From NCBI RefSeq assembly GCF_023630255.1, contig NZ_JALPRS010000001.1, positions 1,922,001-1,986,000 on the forward strand: DNA of 64,000 nt, in the 5' to 3' direction. The notes under the pieces were generated by a model. The model did not search any database. It was given only the letters and a program-made list of their open reading frames with translations, and was not told the origin of the DNA. Every line of letters starts with the position of its first letter. The stretch's first letter is position 1. A program made the position numbers and the translations under genes. Shown here one piece after another: positions 18,017-24,145 of the stretch. This DNA is from Pontibacter deserti. GTDB lineage: Bacteria > Bacteroidota > Bacteroidia > Cytophagales > Hymenobacteraceae.

Positions 18017-18652
18017 TTAGCATTAATATATGACATATAAGTTCTATGCTTTTAGGGAAGACTTTGAAGAAATCGTAAGGTTCATTTACGGAGAATTAGG
18101 TCTTTCTGTATTCCAAAGCTATTCACAGCCTGAAAAGCCTTTGCAGGAATACGGAACTGCCGAACAACTTTTAACAGAACTAGAAACTGGACAAAATCAA
18201 ATTCAACTTGCGCTTTGGAAAAAATCTTTCGGCTTTGATTATCGAATCAACAAAATTGACCTGAACCCAAAATACTGCAACGGTCATACCTTCAGATACA
18301 GAATTGACGGATGGGGATTGATTCATTTTCAAATAAGCGGACTAACGGGAGAGCGGCTAGAAACTTGCTCAATTTCCCACAACACGGAAAAGCGAGCAAC
18401 TACATGGGAATCGACTAATCCCGATATTGGAAAAGTAAGTGAGGTAAATTGGGAGGAAGTAAACAAGACCTCCAGAAAACTAAAATATTTAATCAGTAAA
18501 AAGTTGGCCAAAACTAGAATCAATGAGATAGATACACTATCACAAGCAAAAGAATACTTAGAGTTGGCAAAAGCATAAAGAGAAATACTAATGCTAACAA
18601 GGTGTAAACGTCAGCTTCGGCCGACGGCCTCCGCCGCCGCTTACACTAGCCG
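18017..18652 (+). mobile_element. Apparent solitary integron gene cassette
   Basis: The unit begins at G^TTAGCA (18016-18022) and ends at G^TTAAAA (18652-18658), and carries one short-leadered gene plus an attC-like site. If excised as a circle, its core sites would be TGCTAAC (18592-18598) and GTTAGCA, which are perfectly complementary, exactly what a cassette attC requires. In the inserted state the right-hand core is GTTAAAA, from the host flank. Removing it would restore CTATAGTTAAAAAACT in front of the DUF1810 gene. No integron integrase is in the window. Confidence 0.7.
18030..18578 (+). CDS. Hypothetical cassette-borne protein
   Basis: A 182 aa soluble protein that I do not recognise. 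It begins MTYKFYAFREDFEEIVRFIY, has no signal peptide and no membrane segment, and contains many aromatic and acidic residues. The start codon lies only 7 nt after the putative cassette boundary, typical of integron cassettes. Codon usage is visibly more AT-rich (AAA, AAT, ATT, CAA) than its neighbours, and the abundant AA(G/C)TATA heptamer is absent. Its stop is 13 nt before the attC-like site. Acquired origin is inferred from these features. Confidence 0.75.
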   Translation: MTYKFYAFREDFEEIVRFIYGELGLSVFQSYSQPEKPLQEYGTAEQLLTELETGQNQIQLALWKKSFGFDYRINKIDLNPKYCNGHTFRYRIDGWGLIHFQISGLTGERLETCSISHNTEKRATTWESTNPDIGKVSEVNWEEVNKTSRKLKYLISKKLAKTRINEIDTLSQAKEYLELAKA

Positions 18653-18658
18653 TTAAAA
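18592..18658 (+). other. attC-like recombination site
   Basis: 67 nt. R'' TGCTAAC (18592-18598), short spacer, L'' GTGTAA (18602-18607), a GC-rich central part with CGGCC-type self-complementarity, L' TTACAC (18641-18646), spacer TAGCC, R' GTTAAAA (18652-18658). The order of boxes, unpaired spacers and overall size fit integron attC sites. Confidence 0.7.
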
Positions 18659-18669
18659 AACTATTCACT

Positions 18670-19098
18670 ATGCCCGACAACTATAACCTTAACCGTTTTT
18701 TAGAAGCCCAAGAAAGTACCTACCAGGCAGCATTGGCAGAAATCAGAAATGGGAGAAAGCGTAGCCATTGGATGTGGTTTATATTTCCGCAGTTGGCTGG
18801 TTTGGGTTTTACTGAAACATCTCAGTTCTACGCCATCAAAAGTATAGACGAAGCCACTGCCTATTTACACCACCCTGTTTTAGGGAAGCGCTTGTTAGAG
18901 ATTACAGAAGCATTGCTAACTATAGAAGGCAAATCAGCAAACCAGATCTTCGGCAGCCCCGATGATGCCAAACTAAAATCTAGCATGACGCTATTTGCTG
19001 CTATCAGCGATGAAAACTCTGTGTTTCGTAAAGTGTTGGAAAAATATTTTAACGGCCAGAAGGATACAAAGACCTTACAACTTCTGGAGAGCAATTAA
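18670..19098 (+). CDS. DUF1810 family protein
   Basis: A 142 aa cytosolic protein of the DUF1810 family. Typical features are LNRFLEAQESTYQAALAEI, SHWMWFIFPQLAGLG and SQFYAIKSIDEATAYL. The family has no established function. It starts 11 nt after the right core of the cassette, so the insertion appears to separate it from its original promoter. No second attC follows it, so I treat it as a resident gene and not as a cassette. Confidence 0.85.
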   Translation: MPDNYNLNRFLEAQESTYQAALAEIRNGRKRSHWMWFIFPQLAGLGFTETSQFYAIKSIDEATAYLHHPVLGKRLLEITEALLTIEGKSANQIFGSPDDAKLKSSMTLFAAISDENSVFRKVLEKYFNGQKDTKTLQLLESN

Positions 19099-19118
19099 CT
19101 TTTCAAAATATAAAATTG

Positions 19119-19268
19119 CTATGGCGCGAGTGTCCTCGCTCGTGACGAACTATAGTTGGGCCTCTGGCCCAGTGGAATTACAATTCAGTAGAACTATACT
19201 TATTGAATTGTGGGTTGTGGCCAGAGGCCACCCTATACTAAACACGAGCGAGGACGCTCGCGCCATTA
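19119..19268. repeat. MITE-like 150-bp inverted repeat
   Basis: Outer arms ATGGCGCGAGTGTCCTCGCTC (from 19121, continuing GTG) and its near-complement ending GACGCTCGCGCCAT (19266) pair with about one mismatch over 24 nt. Inside are complementary GGCCTCTGGCC copies (about 19159-19169 and 19219-19229) and ACAATTCA/TGAATTGT arms around a small loop. No target-site duplication is obvious. It could fold into one long hairpin. A related short module lies at 20303-20326. Confidence 0.75.
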
Positions 19269-19313
19269 TGTTATAACGATAGTTTTGCTTCTTATACAAG
19301 AAGCTGAAAACCA

Positions 19314-19345
19314 TTTGAGCTAAACTATAGAATACCTTACCTTTG
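19314..19345 (+). promoter_or_regulatory. menB promoter
   Basis: TTTG (19314-19317), 20-nt spacer, TACCTTTG (19338-19345): a full match to the Bacteroidota consensus, 17 nt before the menB start. Confidence 0.8.
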
Positions 19346-19362
19346 AGGTAAATAATTGAGAT

Positions 19363-20205
19363 ATGAGCAAAGCAAATTGGATAACCGCTAAGGAATACGA
19401 AGATATAACCTATAAAAAGTTAGGCGGCGTAGCCCGCATAGCCTTTAACCGACCGAACGTGCGCAATGCGTTTCGCCCTAAAACGGTGTTCGAGCTTTTC
19501 GATGCGTTTCTGGATGCGCGTGAGGACACAAGTATAGGCGTGGTGTTGCTTTCTGCAGAAGGCCCGTCTACAAAAGATGGTGTTTATAGTTTCTGCAGCG
19601 GCGGCGACCAGAATGCCCGTGGTTTCCAGGGATATGTGGATGAAGGTGGTATTCCGCGCCTGAACATACTGGAAGTACAGCGCCTGATCCGTTTTATGCC
19701 GAAAGTAGTTATTGCTGTTGTTCCGGGTTGGGCAGTTGGTGGCGGCCATAGTTTGCACGTAGTCTGCGACCTCACACTTGCCAGCAAAGAGCACGCAATC
19801 TTTAAACAAACCGATGCCGACGTGACCAGTTTTGATGGTGGTTATGGTTCGGCTTACCTGGCTAAAATGGTAGGTCAGAAACGTGCTCGCGAAATCTTCT
19901 TCTTAGGCCGCAACTACTCTGCCCAGGAAGCTTACGACATGGGCATGGTAAATGCTGTTATTCCGCACGACGAACTGGAAGATACTGCCTACGAGTGGGC
20001 TCAGGAAATATTGGCTAAATCACCTACATCAATCAAAATGCTGAAGTTTGCCTTTAACCTGACCGACGATGGCATGGTAGGTCAGCAGGTTTTTGCCGGC
20101 GAAGCTACCCGCCTAGCTTACATGACCGAAGAAGCCAAAGAAGGTAGAAATGCCTTTTTGGAGAAGCGTAAGCCAGATTTTAAGAACATTCCGTGGATTT
20201 CTTAA
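19363..20205 (+). CDS. menB: 1,4-dihydroxy-2-naphthoyl-CoA synthase
   Basis: Ring closure of o-succinylbenzoyl-CoA in menaquinone synthesis. It has 280 aa in the crotonase fold. FNRPNVRNAFRP lies near the N-terminus; FCSGGDQ and GWAVGGGHSLHVVCDLT form the CoA site and oxyanion hole; TDADVTSFDGGYGSAYLAK is a MenB-specific block. No other men gene is nearby, so it stands alone behind its own promoter. Menaquinone fits the sdhCAB-type respiratory complex in this window. Confidence 0.95.
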   Translation: MSKANWITAKEYEDITYKKLGGVARIAFNRPNVRNAFRPKTVFELFDAFLDAREDTSIGVVLLSAEGPSTKDGVYSFCSGGDQNARGFQGYVDEGGIPRLNILEVQRLIRFMPKVVIAVVPGWAVGGGHSLHVVCDLTLASKEHAIFKQTDADVTSFDGGYGSAYLAKMVGQKRAREIFFLGRNYSAQEAYDMGMVNAVIPHDELEDTAYEWAQEILAKSPTSIKMLKFAFNLTDDGMVGQQVFAGEATRLAYMTEEAKEGRNAFLEKRKPDFKNIPWIS

Positions 20206-20215
20206 CCCACCCCTG

Positions 20216-20231
20216 CCCCTCCGAGGAGGGG
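20216..20231. repeat. Short GC palindrome after menB
   Basis: CCCCTCCGAGGAGGGG, a 7-bp perfect stem with a 2-nt loop, 11 nt after the menB stop and just before the terminator. Confidence 0.6.
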
Positions 20232-20242
20232 ATTTATACTAT

Positions 20243-20280
20243 AAAAGCCTGCTACTTAACTGTAGCAGGCTTTTGTTTTA
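20243..20280 (+). terminator. Rho-independent terminator after menB
   Basis: AAAAGCCTGCTAC pairs with GTAGCAGGCTTTT, followed by GTTTTA. Strong GC-rich stem. Confidence 0.9.
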
Positions 20281-20302
20281 TAGAATCATACTTGTATTTA
20301 TA

Positions 20303-20326
20303 GCGTGAGCGTCTTCGCTCGCGTCA
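20303..20326. repeat. Solo copy of the GCGAGCG module
   Basis: GCGTGAGCGTCTTCGCTCGC plus GTCA resembles the outer arm of the inverted repeat at 19119-19268. It is itself a small imperfect palindrome, located between convergent menB and the RNA methyltransferase gene. Confidence 0.55.
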
Positions 20327-20349
20327 TTTACTATACTTCAAACTATAAA

Positions 20350-21555
20350 TTATACTACCTTCTTCTGCTCTTCTCCCCTTTTGCTGCCGCCATATAGTTC
20401 ATACTTCAGCAAACGGCAATCTATAGCGCCATTGTAGAGCGGCGTGCGGCGTGATGCGCGTAGGCCTATACTTTTAGCTGCATCCAGATTACCGGTAAAC
20501 ACGAAAGCATCGAAGCCCTGGTAGTTATTCTTCAACGTATCACCGATGTTTTTATACAGCAGGTTAATGTCATCTGAAAGTATACGCTCGTTATATGGCG
20601 GGTTCATCACCAATACACCATGGTCAGCAGGAGCATTCGTCTTGAAGAAGTCAGCCTGTTCTACTTTAATTACTTGCTCCAGGCCAGCATTGGCAATGTT
20701 GGTACGGGCAGCTTCCACGTAATCTTCATCAATATCATAACCAATAATTTTGGCTTGCGGCTCACGCTTTTCTTTGGCTTCGGCGGTGCGCCACACCATT
20801 TCAAACAGTTCTTCGTTGTAGTCATTCCACTTCTCGAAGCCAAATGGGTCGCGGCGGAAAAGACCAGGCGCTATGTTCTGAGCCATCATCGCAGCTTCAA
20901 TCAGGAACGTACCAGAACCAGCCATCGGGTCTATGAACGTAGCTTTCTTATCCCAACCGGAAAGCGAAATAATGCCCGCAGCCAACACTTCGTTTAGCGG
21001 TGCCACGTTAGTTTGCAAGCGGTAACCACGGCGGTGCAGCGAGTCTCCGGACGAATCCAGCGAGAGCGTAACCATGTTTTCGTGCATGTGCAGGTTCAGG
21101 CGCACATCCGGCCTTATCTTATCTACAGAGGGGCGCTCACCGGTTTTCTTACGGAACTGGTCAACTATAGCATCTTTAGTAAGCTGGGCCACAAACAGCG
21201 AGTGTTCAAAAGTAGAATGGCTCACCACCGCATCAATGGCAAAGGTTTGGTCAAGGCCAAAAAACTCAGACCAGTTTGTTTTCTGCACCTGTTCGTACAG
21301 GTCGTCTTCGTTGCGGGCCTTAAAATTACGGATGGGTTTAAGTATACGAATAGCAGTGCGGCACCACAGGTTAGCCTCGTATAGTTGGCGCAGGTTACCA
21401 GAGCAGGTTACTACGCGGTTCCCGACCTTTACATATTCCATTTCCAGAGCGCGCAGCTCTTCAGCCAATACCTCTTCCAGCCCGGCCAGCGTAGTGGCAA
21501 TTATATTAAAGTTCTCCGTTGGTTTCTGCTTCTGTTTTGGCTTAGGTTTATGCAT
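20350..21555 (-). CDS. THUMP-domain class I RNA methyltransferase (RlmL-like N2-guanine methylase)
   Basis: SAM-dependent methylase of 401 aa. The N-terminal THUMP RNA-binding region (about 15-150) begins NFNIIATTLAGLEEVLAEEL. The Rossmann domain has FIDPMAGSGTFLIEAA (SAM loop), GYDIDEDYVEAA, and the catalytic NPPY in VLVMNPPYNER. This set matches RlmL-type m2G methylases of 23S rRNA. A TATCTTTG promoter box overlaps codons 2-5 of a longer reading (21588), so I start at the next in-frame ATG (MHKPKPKQKQ). Confidence 0.88.
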   Translation of the reverse strand: MHKPKPKQKQKPTENFNIIATTLAGLEEVLAEELRALEMEYVKVGNRVVTCSGNLRQLYEANLWCRTAIRILKPIRNFKARNEDDLYEQVQKTNWSEFFGLDQTFAIDAVVSHSTFEHSLFVAQLTKDAIVDQFRKKTGERPSVDKIRPDVRLNLHMHENMVTLSLDSSGDSLHRRGYRLQTNVAPLNEVLAAGIISLSGWDKKATFIDPMAGSGTFLIEAAMMAQNIAPGLFRRDPFGFEKWNDYNEELFEMVWRTAEAKEKREPQAKIIGYDIDEDYVEAARTNIANAGLEQVIKVEQADFFKTNAPADHGVLVMNPPYNERILSDDINLLYKNIGDTLKNNYQGFDAFVFTGNLDAAKSIGLRASRRTPLYNGAIDCRLLKYELYGGSKRGEEQKKVV

Positions 21556-21575
21556 GGCATGTAAGTATAATCTTG

Positions 21576-21583
21576 CAAAGATA
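21576..21583 (-). promoter_or_regulatory. -7 element of the RNA methyltransferase gene
   Basis: Minus-strand TATCTTTG (complement of 21576-21583), exact to TAnnTTTG, 20 nt before the chosen start. No clear -33 partner. Confidence 0.55.
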
Positions 21584-21725
21584 GGCATTGCAGCCAGAAA
21601 GTTGGGAAGTTATAAAGCTAGAAAGGGTTTTATAGTTACAATTATACTTTAAAACGAGTGTTAGCGCTTTTTAACAAATATTTGATATGTTGCATCACTG
21701 CTTTGCGCAGGGCTACTTTTGTCTA

Positions 21726-21776
21726 TTGTCTAACTACCTTTCTAACTTCCAAACTTTCTGACTTTCTAATTTCAAT
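21726..21776. repeat. Periodic T/C-rich repeat upstream of murB
   Basis: Iterated units such as CTTTCTAACTTC, CAAACTTTCTGA, CTTTCTAATTTC directly before the murB -7 box. Style and position resemble the right half of the accB-accC repeat. No clear left arm. Confidence 0.45.
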
Positions 21777-21780
21777 GACT

Positions 21781-21788
21781 TATCTTTG
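21781..21788 (+). promoter_or_regulatory. -7 element of murB
   Basis: TATCTTTG matches TAnnTTTG, 16 nt before the ATG at 21805. It lies inside a longer open frame and so sets the likely start. Confidence 0.6.
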
Positions 21789-21804
21789 CAGTAAATACGT
21801 GCCT

Positions 21805-22821
21805 ATGAAACTGCAGTCTGATTTCCCACTTAAGCCTTATAATACGTTTGGTATAGATGTAAAAGCAAAGCTTTTTGCCCGCTTCGATAGTGTGCAGGAG
21901 TTGCAGGAATTGCTGCAGATGCCTGAACTAAAGCAGGAACAGAAACTTATACTAGGGGGCGGAAGCAACTTGCTCTTTACAAAAGACTTTGATGGCGTAG
22001 TGCTGCAGAATGGTATAAAAGGTATTGAGGTTGTACACGAAGATGAGAACTATACTTATGTAAAAGCCGGTGGCGGCGAAGTATGGCATGAGTTTGTACT
22101 TTATACTTTAGAGCATAATTTAGGCGGCGTAGAGAACCTGTCGCTGATACCGGGCACGGTAGGTGCAGCACCGTTGCAAAATATTGGCGCCTATGGCGTG
22201 GAGCTGAAAGATGTATTTTATGAACTGGAAGCCCTGCACCTGGAGACTGGCCAGATGCATACTTTCAGCAACGAAGATTGCAAGTTTGGCTACCGCGAAA
22301 GTGTATTTAAGAACGAGCTGAAAGGCCAGTTTATAGTTACTTCGGTTACGTTCAGGCTGCACAAAAACCATAAAGTAAATACCAGCTACGGCGCCATTAA
22401 AACCACCCTGGAAGAAATGCAGGTTACGCAGCCAACTATACAGGATGTTAGCGCAGCCGTTTGCTACATTCGCCAGAGCAAGTTACCTGATCCCAAACAG
22501 ATCGGAAACGCTGGAAGCTTCTTCAAAAACCCTGAAATACCGATTATACTTTTCGATATCCTGAAAGAGCACTACCCGGATATGCCTGCTTACCCGGTGT
22601 CGGAACTAACCGTGAAAGTACCTGCAGGCTGGCTGATTGAACAGTGCGGCTGGAAAGGGAAAGTAATTGAAAACTATGGCGTGCATAAAAACCAGGCGCT
22701 GGTGCTTGTAAACTATGGCGGTGCCTCCGGCGAAAAAGTACGTCAACTGGCCTACGACATCATACACTCAGTAGAAGAAAAATTCGGAATACATCTGAAT
22801 CCTGAAGTAAATATCATGTAA
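21805..22821 (+). CDS. murB: UDP-N-acetylenolpyruvoylglucosamine reductase
   Basis: NADPH-dependent reduction that completes UDP-MurNAc. It has 338 aa from MKLQSDFPLKPYNTFGIDV. FAD-binding blocks are LILGGGSNLLF and LIPGTVGAAPLQNIGAYG; FGYRESVFK is the active-site Arg region; the proton-donor Ser is residue 238 in GNAGSFFKNP. The open frame reaches back to 21658, but that extension covers a promoter box and a low-complexity repeat, so the shorter start is right. It is a long (E. coli-type) MurB, located outside the dcw cluster. Confidence 0.95.
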   Translation: MKLQSDFPLKPYNTFGIDVKAKLFARFDSVQELQELLQMPELKQEQKLILGGGSNLLFTKDFDGVVLQNGIKGIEVVHEDENYTYVKAGGGEVWHEFVLYTLEHNLGGVENLSLIPGTVGAAPLQNIGAYGVELKDVFYELEALHLETGQMHTFSNEDCKFGYRESVFKNELKGQFIVTSVTFRLHKNHKVNTSYGAIKTTLEEMQVTQPTIQDVSAAVCYIRQSKLPDPKQIGNAGSFFKNPEIPIILFDILKEHYPDMPAYPVSELTVKVPAGWLIEQCGWKGKVIENYGVHKNQALVLVNYGGASGEKVRQLAYDIIHSVEEKFGIHLNPEVNIM

Positions 22822-23060
22822 TCTTCTCTAAAAGGTAGATCAGTTTTTTACTATACTTGAAAGACATTTAGGTTTCTTTCTGGTATTCTTCTTAACTTAA
22901 AACTTTCTAGCCCATTCTTTATTAGGTTAGTAAAAACATTTACCTTGTTTAATTTAAGCTCAGGTTAAGCAATCGGTTAACTGCTTCCTGTAGCTTTCGT
23001 ATAACTCCAATCCGAAACTAACACGGACTATCTTCATTTAAAACTTAAATAAAATAGAAC

Positions 23061-23489
23061 ATGAAAAAACTACAGTTCCTTACTTACCTATTTGCTGCAC
23101 TGCTAATGGTTACTACAGTTAGCTGCGATGAAGACGATGATGATACAACTCCAGATAAAGAGTCCCTTTTAACTGCTGGGGAATGGACTGGGGATAAAAT
23201 TTATGTTCAGGGAGTTGACGCAACTGACGATTTTGCTGAACTTTTTGATTTTGATGTAAAGAATTCAACCATTAGTTTTAGTGCAGATGGTACATATACA
23301 GCAGATAGTGACTTTGGTTCAGATGAGGGAACCTGGGAATTCTCAGAAGATGAAACCCAGATTATTTTAGATGAAGGAACAGATGACGAGACAACCGTGG
23401 AAGTTAACAGACTCACTAGCTCCGAATTTTGGGCCGAGGGCGACTTAGCTGATATGGGTCAGGATGTTGAGATTCGATTTGTACGCTAA
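23061..23489 (+). CDS. Lipocalin-like acidic lipoprotein (family copy 2)
   Basis: A 142 aa predicted lipoprotein. Lipobox TVSC at Cys22 is followed by the acidic DEDDDD. The body has LLTAGEWTGDKIYV, ISFSADGTYT and EGTWEFSEDET, the lipocalin-like pattern shared with the genes at 10183 and 23664. Very acidic overall. Function unknown; location likely the outer membrane or periplasmic face, by lipobox only. Confidence 0.82.
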   Translation: MKKLQFLTYLFAALLMVTTVSCDEDDDDTTPDKESLLTAGEWTGDKIYVQGVDATDDFAELFDFDVKNSTISFSADGTYTADSDFGSDEGTWEFSEDETQIILDEGTDDETTVEVNRLTSSEFWAEGDLADMGQDVEIRFVR

Positions 23490-23503
23490 CACATAACGTT
23501 TAT

Positions 23504-23534
23504 AAAAAAGGCTCCTGTTAAAGGAGCCTTTTTT
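23504..23534 (+). terminator. Terminator after lipoprotein copy 2
   Basis: AAAAAAGGCTCC pairs with GGAGCCTTTTTT. The same stem recurs almost unchanged after copy 3. Confidence 0.9.
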
Positions 23535-23663
23535 AATGCTATAAACTATAAACATAAGGTTTAGCAAATCAAAATTGCGTATTTTTAAGTACATACCATT
23601 ATTAACACATAGCTATACCCCATTGCCATAATATTCTGCTTTGTTATACTTAAATTATATTTT

Positions 23664-24080
23664 ATGAACAGATATCAATTACGTTACTTTCTGTTAGCCA
23701 TTCTGTTTCCGCTATTTCTGGTAAGTTGTGGAGACGATGATGACGATGATGTTTCACCAAATATAGCACAGCTAACTGCTGGAGAATGGACAGGGGACGC
23801 CATAATAGTTGACGGGGAAGATATTACAGATGAGTTATTAGAAGAAGAAGAGCCTTTTGATTTCAGGCAGTATACATCTCAATTTGAAAGAGCTGGCACT
23901 TATAATGAAAGTTATCAGGGTAGAACAGTAGCAGAAGGAGATTGGGAATACCAAAATAATGATAGAATAATCGTGTTTGACGAAGGGACTAGTAGAGAAT
24001 ATTATGTTGTTATCGCGAAGTTAGATGACGATGAACTCTTTTATGTTCAGGATGGTGTAGAATACAGATTTGTAAGGTAA
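23664..24080 (+). CDS. Lipocalin-like acidic lipoprotein (family copy 3)
   Basis: A 138 aa predicted lipoprotein. Lipobox LVSC at Cys22, then GDDDDDDV. LTAGEWTGDAIIVDGEDITD parallels LTAGEWTGDKIYVQG in the gene just upstream, and the C-termini share a final RFVR. Tandem duplication followed by divergence is likely. The gene is AT-richer than its surroundings. Function unknown. Confidence 0.8.
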   Translation: MNRYQLRYFLLAILFPLFLVSCGDDDDDDVSPNIAQLTAGEWTGDAIIVDGEDITDELLEEEEPFDFRQYTSQFERAGTYNESYQGRTVAEGDWEYQNNDRIIVFDEGTSREYYVVIAKLDDDELFYVQDGVEYRFVR

Positions 24081-24098
24081 TCCTACTGACAAAACCGT

Positions 24099-24130
24099 AA
24101 AAAAGGCTCCCTTACCGGGAGCCTTTTTTT
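24099..24130. terminator. Bidirectional terminator, lipoprotein copy 3 and mutS2
   Basis: AAAAAAGGCTCCC pairs with GGGAGCCTTTTTT around a 5-nt loop, with A and T tracts on either side. It sits between convergent genes. Confidence 0.88.
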
Positions 24131-24145
24131 ATCTATATTTTATAC

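Noticed and set aside
17918-18022. A second attC upstream of the cassette
   Set aside because: There is an inverted repeat and a GTTAGCA, but the 13-nt gap between the inner arm and the core is too long and no matching left core was found.
18030-19098. Cassette gene and DUF1810 as a toxin-antitoxin pair
   Set aside because: Sizes and spacing do not fit, an attC-like site lies between them, and neither resembles a known toxin or antitoxin.
18670-19268. DUF1810 as a second integron cassette
   Set aside because: No attC-like site follows it; the downstream palindrome lacks R and L box order.
18995-19276. Open frame running through the end of the DUF1810 gene and the inverted repeat
   Set aside because: It overlaps a clear gene in another frame and is made mostly of the palindromic element.
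21658-21804. N-terminal extension of MurB
   Set aside because: The extra 49 codons cover a TATCTTTG promoter box and a periodic repeat; MurB homology begins at 21805.
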